Shown: positions 29,000-39,300 of the stretch, piece after piece
Numbering within the stretch: position 1 is the stretch's first letter
Layout of the letters: each line of letters starts with the position of its first letter
Assembly (NCBI RefSeq): GCF_003265705.1
Contig: NW_020312859.1
Span: 948,744-1,012,743, forward strand
DNA from: Callorhinus ursinus
Lineage: Eukaryota; Chordata; Mammalia; Carnivora; Otariidae
Length of the DNA: 64,000 bases
Reading direction: 5' to 3'
Translations under genes and position numbers: made by a program
The notes under the pieces: generated by a model
Seen by the model: the letters and a program-made list of their open reading frames with translations, nothing else
What the model was told of the DNA's origin: nothing
The model's database searches: none

Positions 29000-29640
29000 A
29001 GGCATGTTCAATTTTTCAGGACTTACTGGACCTCTGCTATGTTCCAAGTACTGTTCCAGGCACTGGGAGTTTGGCAGGGAATAATTTGGACTCCTTGTTC
29101 TCATGGAGTTTAATGGTTAATCTAGTGGGGAATCACTTCAAATGATGACTCTTGCTGTGAGGGAAAGCACTTGGGGGATTTTATACAGAGTGCGTGATGC
29201 AGAGTTGAGGAAGTTATGTTCCAGGAGACTAGGTAGTTGGGAGGGCGCCTTAAAAGAGGTGATGTTTGGGCGCCTGGGTGGCTCAGATGGTTAAGCGTCT
29301 GCCTTCGACTCGGGTCGTGATCCCAGGGCCCTGGGATCGAGTCCCGCATCGGGCTCCCTGCTCCTTGGGAGCCTGCTTCTCCCTCTGCTTCTCTCTCTCT
29401 CTCTCTCTCTCTCCCTCCCTCTGTCTCTCATGAATAAATAAATAAAAAATCTTAAAAAAAAAAAAAGAGGTGATGTTTCAGTCAAGACTTGAGTGAGAGA
29501 AAAAGCGGCCATTGAGATGGGAGGGTGGGTGGGGACATCCAGGCAGAGGGAGCAGTCCATGCCAAGAACTCAGCATGCAAGGAGCAGAAGGAAGGTCACA
29601 AAGAGGGAGGCATGCAGCGATTGAGGGGAAGGCAGGTAGG
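29000..29640 (-). mobile_element. L2 LINE, antisense, split by a Can-SINE
   Basis: GTACTGTTCCAGGCACTGGG, TGTTCTCATGGAGTTTAATG, then past the SINE CATCCAGGCAGAGGGAGCAG. It is continuous apart from the SINE and its duplication. Confidence 0.85.
29268..29462 (+). mobile_element. Can-SINE inserted in an L2
   Basis: Forward copy (GGCGCCTGGGTGGCTCAG head, A-rich tail) with the 16-bp duplication AAAAGAGGTGATGTTT at 29252-29267 and 29463-29478. The flanks form one L2 copy. Confidence 0.97.
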
Positions 29641-29734
29641 ACATAGGGTCAAAGAACTAGGCATGGCTTAGTCATGCGTGTAAGCGCTCAGCACAGTGCT
29701 TGGCACATAGAAAGCCCTTAAAACCTGGGCTGGT

Positions 29735-29935
29735 AGGGGCGCCTGGGTGGCTCAGTCAGTTAAGCATCTGCCTTCGGCTCAGGTCATGATCCCAGGGTCC
29801 CAGGATCGAGCCCCACATGGGGCTCCCTGCTCAGCGGGGAGTCTGCTTCTCCCTCTCCCTCTGTCCCTCTGCCCACTTGTGCTCTCTTTCTCTCATTCTG
29901 TCTCAAATAAATAAATAAAATCTTTAGGGAAAAAA
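29735..29935 (+). mobile_element. Can-SINE
   Basis: Forward full-length copy with the 14-bp duplication AAACCTGGGCTGGT at 29721-29734 and 29936-29949. Confidence 0.97.
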
Positions 29936-30016
29936 AAACCTGGGCTGGTGACTATAATCAATATGTATGCACTTTACATAAATTTTACAAATATTTTGCT
30001 ATTAAAAATGGGGAGG

Positions 30017-30220
30017 GGTGCCTGGGTGGTGCAGTCAGTTAAGCGCCCAACTCTTGGTTTTGGCTCAGATCATGATCTCAGGGTCATGAGATTGAGCCCT
30101 GTGTCGGGCTCCACACTCAGCACGGAGCCTGCTTGAGGGTCTCTCTCCCTCCCACTCTGCCCCTCACCCTGCTCTTGCTCTCTCTCTCTCTCTAAAATAA
30201 ATAAATATTAAAAAAATAAT
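30017..30220 (+). mobile_element. Can-SINE, older subfamily
   Basis: Forward copy with the older body (CAACTCTTGGTTTTGGCTCA, ATGATCTCAGGGTCATGAGA) and tail AAATAAATATT. Imperfect duplications of TAAAAATGGGGAGG flank it. Confidence 0.92.
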
Positions 30221-30426
30221 TCTAAAACTGGGGAGGGGGAAGGGTGGTGTGTATCACTGGAACTTCAGCTCTATCATGCACTAGCTGTGTGACCTTAGGC
30301 AAATGTCTTAACCTCTCTGAGCTGCAGCTTCATCACCTGTCTAATGGACAAGCCTAGTAGGGAATGAAAATAAATGGGAGTCAAACCATCCATCAACTGT
30401 GGAAGTTCTTTAAGAATTCCCTCCCA

Positions 30427-30622
30427 TGGGGCGCCTGGGTGGCTCAGTCGTTGAGCGTCTGCCTTCGGCTCAGGTCGTGATCCCAGGGTCCTGGGATCGA
30501 GCCCCACATCGGGCTCCCTGCTCCGCGGGAAGCCTGCTTCTCCCTCTCCCACTCCCCCTGCTTGCGTTCTCTCTCTCACTGTCTTTCTCTCTGTCAAATA
30601 AAATCTTAAAAAAAAAAGAAAA
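30427..30622 (+). mobile_element. Can-SINE
   Basis: Forward full-length copy with the 15-bp duplication AAGAATTCCCTCCCA at 30412-30426 and 30623-30637. Confidence 0.97.
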
Positions 30623-30919
30623 AAGAATTCCCTCCCACATCCTACTTCTTTCTCAGTGTAAAGGGGGAAGAAACAAAGAAAGGGAGTTAGTGGGTCCAGC
30701 CTGGGAGCCATCACTCCTCTTGTAGGGTGCAAAGGTCCAAGTCATCCAACTAGGGATGTTGTGTGGACCCTCCTTCCTATAAGGAGCTCTTCTTAGAGGA
30801 TTCAGCCCATGCAGATCCTGGCTGTTCTCTGCCACCAACTTCCTCTGTGAGTTTGCCTCCTTCTTCTGTTATTCTGCCCCCCTGTGCTCACTTCTGGGTG
30901 AGAAAAGTAATAGCGGTAG

Positions 30920-31480
30920 TAATAGTTATCTATTGTTATGTAACAAATTGCTCCAAAGCTTAATGACATAAAACAACGATTTGTTATGCTCATGATCATG
31001 TGGGTCAGACATTTGGACAGGGCAGCATGGGGGTGTCTGGTTTCTGTTCTACCATGTCTAGGACATCAGCTGAAAGACTCAAAGGCTAGGGGCTGGAATC
31101 ATCTGAAGGCTCATTTGCTCATAGGCTGGTTAGTTGTTGCTGGCAGCTCATTAGAAGCCTTGCTTTCTCTCCGTGGTTTTTGTCCCTGGTTTAGTCTGAA
31201 ATTCAAATATGGTGGCTGGGTTTCAAGGATGGGAGTCCCAGGAGTGAGGGACCCAAGCAGAAGCTGTACCCTCTTTATGGCTGAGCCCTGGAGATCCCAG
31301 AGCATCAGTCCTGCCATGTTCTATTGGTTGGCATGGCACAAGCTCCCACCCCCTTTCAAGAGGCAGGAACAGCGACCCCTAACTCTCAGTGGGAACAGTG
31401 TCAATCACGTTTAAGAGGGGCTTATGGGAAGCCCACATAGGATGGAAGATAGACATTGGTGCCATCCTGGGAAAATAAAA
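30920..31480. mobile_element. Ancient LTR-like (MaLR-type) repeat, tentative
   Basis: Begins TTATCTATTGTTATGTAACA and GCTTAATGACATAAAACAAC, and ends TTCTATTGGTTGGCATGGCA then TGGTGCCATCCTGGGAAAAT. This layout recurs widely in mammals; I cannot name the family with certainty. Confidence 0.5.
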
Positions 31481-32309
31481 TCGGCCACAAGCGGAATGAT
31501 CATAGTTGTTGTCAATTGTTGAGCAGTTACTATGGGCAAGTACTGTGCTCCAGCCTTGCTCATTAATTCTCCCAACATCCCTGTGAGCTATATACTCTTC
31601 TTGTGTCCATTTCAGATAAGGAAACAGGCCCATTGGAGTTCAAGCTCTTGTCTAGGGTTGCACAAGAATTCAAGCTGGAATTGGAATGTAACTTTGTCTA
31701 ATGCAGGGTGACAGACTCAGAAAGGTAATGCAAACAGATTATTATAAGGATTAAATGAGTTAAAACATGCAAAGTGCTGAAAACAGTGCCTCCCACATTG
31801 TGAGTGCGGTATATGTGCTTGCTACTTGTTATTATTATTATTCCATTCGAGCCACCAGATTGAAACTTCTGCTCTAATACTAAATACTGTCCTCTTAATC
31901 TCTTAGCTACTTCCAGAACAAGGAAGCCAGCCCAGGGGCCCTGGGTACAATATGCCCTGGTCCCAACTGCCTCTGCTCAGGCTTTGGGGAATGGGCCACA
32001 GTTTCTATGATGTCAGCTGGCCCAAATCCCTGGGAATAGATTCTCTGGTTTGGAAAACTATCCTCCCACACCCAGGCTTCGAATGTCCAAAGTGCTCCCT
32101 GCAGGGCCTCACCCTTCATCTGAGGTCGTCTGCCACTAACCTGGCTGGAACCTTTGATGAAGCCGGTTATTGGGCTGGCTCAAGGTCAGGTGCCCAATTT
32201 GAAAGGACGCTGGAGAAAGTTTCATCACAGCTTGCAAAGGGCCCATTGGGAAATAACTTGCCCTAGGGGTTTACGGGAATTATGGTGGCCTGACCCACAT
32301 GGGAAATAA

Positions 32310-33370
32310 TAAAATAAGAACAGAGGGGCTTCCACCTCTGGGAAGATGGAGTAGACATAATTTTCTCTATACTTCTTGCTGAGTACAACTGAAAATCCTG
32401 TACAATACACATAAAACAAACAAGAAGACTCTAGAAAGTGGAGAGATGAAGGCAGTGACTTGGGACCCAAGGAACAATCCGGTGATAAGTCTATTGGGTT
32501 TTCTTTTTGCCTACTTTATCTTAGACTTGGAAGAAGCAGGTAACCCGGAAATGCCAACAGGAGCTTCCAGAAAGCCCCAACAAAAGCCTGTATGCTATAG
32601 CCAAAGCACGAGGAAAGATCAGCCTAGCGAGACCATTTTCAGACAGGCCTTCTCTACTCCAGCTGAACACCACCGAAAAAACTATGACCTCGCCCCCACC
32701 AGCATAGGCTGAGTGAGGAGGCTTGACTTCCATCCTCACCAGGCTATCACAGTTTGTCCCAGCTTCCTTCCCAGGGTGGTATCAGCAGAAGTAGAGGAGG
32801 GGGCTGGGACTTCTGTCCTCCCCAGCTAGTAAGGATCCTTGTCTCCCGCTACCCCTTACCATGTTTGCTCTGTGAAAGGCTTTGTTGAAAGGATGAAAAG
32901 ACAAGCTATAGCCTGGGGGAAAATATTTGCAATCCATATATCGTATCTAGAATATATAAGTCCCTCTCAAAACTCAACAGCATAAAACAAACAGTCCAAT
33001 TAGAAAGCGAGCAAACAGCAGGAAGAGATGATTCCCCAAAGAGGATATGCAGATGGCAAGTGAGCACATGAAAAACGTTGGACAGCATCAGTCACTAGGA
33101 AAATATTAAAGCCACAGTGAGATATTGCCACACGTCTATCAGAATGGCTAAAATCAAAAATAGGGACAACACCAAATGCTGGCAAAGATGTGGAAAAACT
33201 GGATCACTTATTCGTTGCTAATGGAAATGTAAAACGGTACAAACACTCTGGAGAACAGTTTGGCAGTTTCTTTAAAAACTAAGGACGCAACGACCCTATT
33301 ACTCAGCAACTGTACTCCTGTGCATTTACCCAGGAGTAAGGAAAAGATGCCTCCAGGCTCCTACCTGCAG
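32310..33370 (+). mobile_element. L1 LINE remnants
   Basis: 32880-33370 reads as a decayed L1 ORF2 3' region: GGGGGAAAATATTTGCAATC, AAAGAGGATATGCAGATGGC, GAACAGTTTGGCAGTTTCTT. It is full of stops. 32310-32870 (GGGAAGATGGAGTAGACATA) may be an L1 5' piece, less surely. Not a functional element. Confidence 0.72.
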
Positions 33371-33404
33371 GTGACTCACCCACCCTGGAAGGAAGTAAGA
33401 ACAA

Positions 33405-33640
33405 AATCAACAGCAATGGCGACTCCCAGTAAGCGTTTGCTCGGTGCCAGGCGCTGTGCTGAGCATAAGTGCATCATCCCATTTAAACTGCCCAACCGAC
33501 CTCTTGTCTGGTAGAGACCATTAGCGTCACCTCCACTTTGTGGATGAGTAAACTGAGGCTCCAAGGCCTTCGCTCACGACGGCGCAGCTGGAACGTGCAA
33601 AAGCCAGGACTCGAACCCAGGCGATACTAACAAGCGCTTT
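33405..33640 (-). mobile_element. MIR beside the SLC13A3 CpG island
   Basis: Antisense MIR: GTGCCAGGCGCTGTGCTGAG, TTTGTGGATGAGTAAACTGA, CCAGGACTCGAACCCAGGCG. It is unusually rich in intact CpGs. Confidence 0.85.
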
Positions 33641-33649
33641 AATCCTCAC

Positions 33650-34240
33650 ATTGTCATTGCCGCCCCTTCCACGGGCAGTCCAGAGCGGCGAGGAAAGGTG
33701 CAGCCGGTGGCCGCCAGTGAAACCCGAGGCCACGCTGCCTTGAGGGCTGGAGACCGTTCCTTGTTCTTGCGCCTAATGTTCCCTAACGTTCCCGGCCCTC
33801 TCCCGCCCCCCCAGTCCCGGGGGCGCAGGCACCACCCTTCTCCTCCGGGACGAGCGGGGCGAGGGCGGGTCCCCGAGCGCAGTCCCCTCCCCGGACCCTC
33901 CCCCAGGCTTTAAGCCGGCGCGGGGGGCCAGGCACCGGCAGTCCCGGGCCGGCCCGCTCCGCCGCGCGATCGTGCAGATGGCAGCGCTGGCGACAGTGGC
34001 CAAGAAGGTGTGGAGCGCGCGGCGGCTGCTGGTGCTGCTGTTGGCGCCGCTCGCGCTGCTGCCGGTGGTCTTCGCCCTCCCGCCCAAGGTAACGCCTCCT
34101 CCTCCCCGGCGCCCCCGCTCCGCCCACCCGGGGGCCGCGCCGCCCGCAGGCCCCTCTGGTTCCCCCGCCTCCGAGGCGGGAGGCCGCTGCGGTCCCGGAC
34201 CCCCCCCTTGACCCTCGACCCTCTCCTCTGTACCCTGCCC
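33650..34240 (+). promoter_or_regulatory. SLC13A3: SLC13A3 promoter / CpG island
   Basis: A CpG-dense block surrounds exon 1, with GC boxes and C-rich runs (CCCCTCCCCGG near 33885) upstream of the ATG. CTTTAAGCC near 33908 is only a weak TATA-like sequence. The left edge abuts an ancient MIR copy at 33405-33640. Confidence 0.65.
33978..34088 (+). CDS. SLC13A3: SLC13A3 coding exon 1 (residues 1-37)
   Basis: The ATG lies in GTGCAGATGGCAGCG, and the exon ends CCCAAG before donor GTAACG. It codes a basic lead (KKVWSARR) and the first membrane helix ([18 protein letters not shown]), then PPK. The junction is phase 0, matching exon 2, which begins GAAGGCCGC (EGR). Confidence 0.96.
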
Positions 34241-36319
34241 CCCTCTAACCCTTCCCCAGCGGCGCCTCGGAGCCGGGGATGTTCTCACTTCTCCAGGAGT
34301 GATCTTATCCTCTTGCAGGAGCTCGAGCTATGCGCTGGGCTCTGCGTGCAACCTTTCACTTGACCGTCGCAATGAACACGCAATGCATGCCAAGCTGTAG
34401 GACCGGGGGCAAGTCACAGAACTTCTCTGAACTTCATTTCACTCAAATGTGTAGAGGGAGGAACCGAGACTGTCAACCCATAGGGCTGTTGTAAATGTTA
34501 AATGAGGCAGTAGCTGTAAATGGTTTAGAACTGAGCCCGGTACACAGAAGCGCCTCGGACGCCCTGGCCGGTTTTATTCCAGGTCCCTTCCCTGATGGGA
34601 ACAGCCAAGGTTTGAGGAACCCTCACCAGGAGCCAGGAAGTGAAGCTCTGCCCTGTTGGCATCATTTTATTGAATCCTTTCCGTGCCCGGGGGTTGGGGC
34701 GGGGAGGGGTGGTATTTATCTCATTTTCCAGAGAAGAAAAGTGAGGCTCAGGGAGATGAATTGCCTTGTCCAGACTCACACAGCAAGTAGCTGAGTGGGG
34801 GTCCAGCCCCTGGCTTGTCAGAATCCAGAACTGAGATTCTACACTCTCAAAGAAAGTAAATCCCTGGACCAAAGGCTGCAGATTGAGGTCAGGAATGTCA
34901 TGATGAAAGTCAACACCAATGGGGGCTGGGAAAAGATGGTGTCACGGGTCCCTGTTGGGTCCCTCACGGGTGCCCAGCCTATCTGGGGCATCATGGGAGG
35001 GCATAGGACAAGGCTTCTACCTCCAGGAAGTTGCTTTCCTACCTCTCAATGCGATACTCAATGTTCATAAAAAAAGAAAAGCAGAGAGAGTACGGTGTAA
35101 TTTAGTGGTACATTACCCAGCACCCACCAGCAGAGACCAGGGCAGCTGGGAGAGGTATTCAGAGAGGGCTGCCTGAAGGAAGGGGCCCTCCTTGGGCAAA
35201 ATAAGAAGGTGATACCAGCTAGTGCCAAAGAGACCCAGGACTAATGTACAAACAAGTTTTCTGGTGTGGAATGATCCAAGCTTTTAGACTTTTTTGACAC
35301 TGAAGAGAGAAACAACAAATGCCAGAATAAGGATTAGGTCACTTTTCAAAACTATCACATTCCTGGCCGAGTGCTGACCTCAAGACCTTGGACCAACCTC
35401 CTTTCTTCTTTGGGTCTCACTTTCCTTGCCTGTAAAGTGGGGCTATCATGGTGCTGGCGTCTGAGAATTGAGGCGAAGGGCTGAGCGAGGAAGTTGCCTC
35501 ACTTTGTGGAGCATCACCGGTGGAAGGATGGATGGGTCTGTGAGGTCACCGGTGGAGCCCCAGGGAAGAAAAGACAGAACACACAGTGTCTCTCCCCTCA
35601 GCAGGGTCTTCTGCAAGCTTCTCTCTGCTCAGCCCTCTAGCAAGAGCTGTGAACCCAGGGCCAGATCCAAGTGTTATGGGGCCTGAAGCATATAGTATTT
35701 GAGGGGTGCTTTTTAAGAAAAAGTACACAGGTTTACAAGTAGAAAATTCAGTTCAGGGCTTGGGAGGGGCTCTGAAGCTTAAGTTTCATTAGCTTTACTG
35801 TGAATCCACTTGCATGCAAACCCCAAGGTGCCCCAGTAACGTGCCTCTAGCTTTCTGCGATGGTGGTAAAGCCTGATGAGTGAGGGGTTGTGTTGTTGAA
35901 TGCTTAACTCTTACTATGTGCCAAGCACCATGTGAAGAGCCTCTCAGGCATCATGCTGTGTAATGTGCACAGAACCAGGGAGACGGCTGCTATGAGCCTC
36001 CCTACCAACCAGGTGGGGAAATGGACATCAGTGAGGTTAGGTGACTTGCCCAGGGTCACATAGCCAGTGCAGAGCCAGAATGCAGGGGTTGTACTTCGAA
36101 TCATCGCACTTGATACTCTTTCCTCAGTTATAATTAGATAAGAACTTCTCATGGTTCCCTATAGATCATGGTGGGGACCCTTTGTGTGGCCCTGCATGTT
36201 GCTGCCTCCTTTAAGGGGCTGATAAGTGTGGGCCTCCTCCCAGGAGGCAGGTCTGGCTTCTTGGGGCATCTTAGCCTCCCTCAAAAATCTCTATCAGCAT
36301 ACTCAAAGCCTCACCCCAT

Positions 36320-36379
<60 letters not shown>

Positions 36380-39300
36380 TACTTATTATTATTTTGTTCT
36401 TGGATGTTAATAATGGACATGTTTCTCAATCTCATGTACAATGTGAATCACAGCATCCTTAGAGAACATTGAACAGAGAACATTGCTGTTTTTATTGATC
36501 TGGGACATACATTTAAAGCAAAGAGTGGGTGTGCTATGCTAACAAAGCTTCCAGACAATTTCTGTGGTAATCTTAACCAGTATCAACCCTGTGATAACCT
36601 CCCCAAACAAAGGCCGGTGGGCTAACAAAAACTTCATGTTTGCTGTGCAAACGTAGCTTCAAGGCAAGTAGCCTTCGTGTCCACTCCCACCCCCGATATC
36701 AGATTGCCACCTCTAAGCCTCTCTCATACAGAAATTCTGGAACCACCAATGGAAGTCATATTGTACGTATGGGTTCCCCAAAACTTTGGAGGTGTGTCAG
36801 ATCAGGAAAAACAATGGAGCTGCCTAGGCATTTGCCATTTGCCCCTCACTGGGTCCTGGCTTTCCAGCTTGATGCCGTCTCTAGGCCACCCCTGCTCTGA
36901 TGTTCTAGGAGTCTATGTGGTCGACAGGGTTGGCCCTCGTGCACCTGTCCCCTGGCGACTGGTGTGCTGGTTTGTGGGGGAGGTCGGGGTTAATCCAAAG
37001 AGCAGATAGAAGCGGGGGGAACAATTCTTACATTATGTCCTCCTGGCTTGGAACAGAATACTATCAGCAGAGATGGAAAGGAGCGGGACGTAATTCTGGA
37101 ATGCAGTGATGGCAATTCTCTGGAGTTCTCCAGAGAATTCTCTGGTGCCACTGGAGATGTCAGCTCTTGCTACAAGAGTGCTGGAGACACAGGAAATCAG
37201 GATGCTGCTGGAGGGATCACCTCAAAGTTTTCCAAGAATGGCCGTCCTGGGAGATGGAAGTTGGGGGACTGGCCTTGGACAGCTGGCAGGGATAGATGAG
37301 ACTGTTAAAGCACTTGCAAGTGAGCACTAGCTCCATGTGTTTGCAGGCAAGTCTTGCCCCCTTTCTTGCCTTGCACCCACACCCACTGAAGGCAAATGTA
37401 ACCAGATTGACCATGTGGCCAAGATGAGTTCTCGCAATGGGTACTCACAGGTGACTCTTTCTAAGGATGCTTAGAAGAAGAGGAATTGGGGGGATATTCT
37501 AGGCAGGACTGCTACAGGGTGTTGCACAGGCTGTGCACTGCACAGGGGCCTTGAGTTGGCAAAGGGAGATTGAACCCACCTGCACTCCACCTGCCCAACT
37601 GTGCAGTGCTGGACCTGCCTGGGGAAGGGCCCCCTTTCCTAATTTGCTGGGCCAACCTCTTTTCTTCTTTGGATCTCACTTTCCTTGTCTGTAAAGTGGG
37701 GCCACACAGCTACCAAACATTACGTCAGTCACTTCTCTTGGTCCTGGGTTTTGGAAGACAGGGTGGCCAGGGTTCTTGGAGACCCTGAATCTTCCCTTAA
37801 CAGGGCTTCCCAGAAAACCCCACAGATCCAGCCCTGTGGATTGAGTACCTTCCTAGTGCTTTAAACATGTATCATCTCATTGAGCCCAAAGATCTCAGAC
37901 AGGGAACCCCCAAAATGGACTAGAGTCTGACTTAGTTTCCATCATCCAAATACTGTCCACAACATTTTTACCAGATTCCCTTACTCTGCTCGGTATTACT
38001 TACTTAATTATATTCCTATCATGCCCTCCCTTTTTTACATCATTCCTGCCTTGCTACCCTCCCCTCCTTTTCAAAACACTTAAATAGAATGACTTAAAAA
38101 GAAAATTTAATACCAAGACCATGTATGGAAACCAGGATCATGAGTGACTAAGAGAAGAAAAGTAGCAATAAACAAATTTCCAATGTTGGTTGATTCTGGC
38201 TACACTCTGCTGCCCGCTTGAAGCCGAGGGCCCAAGACCTGCCCTTTCTGTGTTGCATAGGGAGGCAAAAGCTCAAGAGAGGTGTTAAAGACAAGTTAGT
38301 ATCAAACTGAGATTTTGCTTTGAAAGGAACGAGAGGAAGGAAAGAATCTGCAGTGTCTTCACGAAGCTCTCTGAAATGGCCCCCCATCTGATAAAATGGA
38401 TTTATTCATAGACCTTTCCTTGCAGGATTTTGTGATCAAGGATAGGTCTCTTTGCAAAAACTACATCTCAGATGCACATAAATTTTGTTTCTTTTGCAGT
38501 CTATCCTTTACGCATTTTTTTTTTCCTGGAGGGATCTTTGAAGCTAACTGGGGGGGAAAAGGGAGATGCTTGTGGTGTTTGGTGGAATGAGCTACATTGA
38601 AATGGTCAGTCCTAAGCCTCAGTTTACTCCTCTGGAGATTGGGTCTAATCCTCCTGAAGTGCATTCATATGCTTGAGGCACTTCACCAAGTACTGGCTCG
38701 TAGTAAGCATTCGATAAATGTCAACTGCTACCATTACAGCCCCTGTCACAGCGTTTCAGAACTTGGGGCTCATTCTAGTTCAACTTCCACAGAGAGGGAA
38801 CTGAGGCCCAGAGGAGGAAGTGAGTTGCCTGAGGCCTCACAGTGAGGAGTGGCAGGGTGGGGGGTGAGCACCTTCACCCCCCGTCTTTGTCCACTGATCC
38901 CCCATCTCAGGCTTCCGGCCACCATGTTTTATCTAGTGATATTTAATCTCTGAGCCTAACTTCTAGATAAGGGGTAAGGGAAATCAGAGGTCAAGCTCCC
39001 TTGCTTCTGTTCAGATCACAGTTGGCCCTCAACAAAGAATAAAAACAGCTAATATTTATTGATCACTACTAGGAGCTCTGGCCCCCTTGCTCCCTCTGCT
39101 CCCACATTGACCCTGCCTCTTTCTTAAATATCTCAAAATTGCTCTCAGGCCAGGGCCTTTGCACTTGCTGTCCCCTCTGTCTGAACTGCTGTTTCCCCAG
39201 ATACCTGCAAGGCTTGCTTTCTCACTTCATTCATCTCCGCTTAAAGACGACCCTCCTCAAAGGCCTTCCCTGACCACCCTATCTAACAAAGAAATAAAAA

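Larger units (their letters stand above)
22828..33650. other. Intergenic DNA between TP53RK and SLC13A3
   Basis: No coding exon was recognised. Contents: Can-SINEs at 23683, 29268, 29735, 30017 and 30427; L2 at 24655-25250, 28690-28905 and 29000-29640; MIRs near 24180, 25500, 27780, 30250, 31490, 31700 and 33405; an hAT-type piece at 27615-27715; an LTR-like block near 30920-31480; and L1 at about 32310-33370. AT-rich DNA lies at 24400-24500 and 28920-28990, and a CT-rich block at 26320-26460. Nothing is seen in 22960-23580 or 26500-27500. Human SLC13A3 may have alternative first exons in such a region; I could not identify any here. Confidence 0.6.

Noticed and set aside
33972..34211. SLC13A3 exon 1 starting six bases upstream (GTG) or reading past the donor
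   Set aside because: GTG is not a plausible start when ATG33978 matches the family N-terminus; homology ends exactly at GTAACG.
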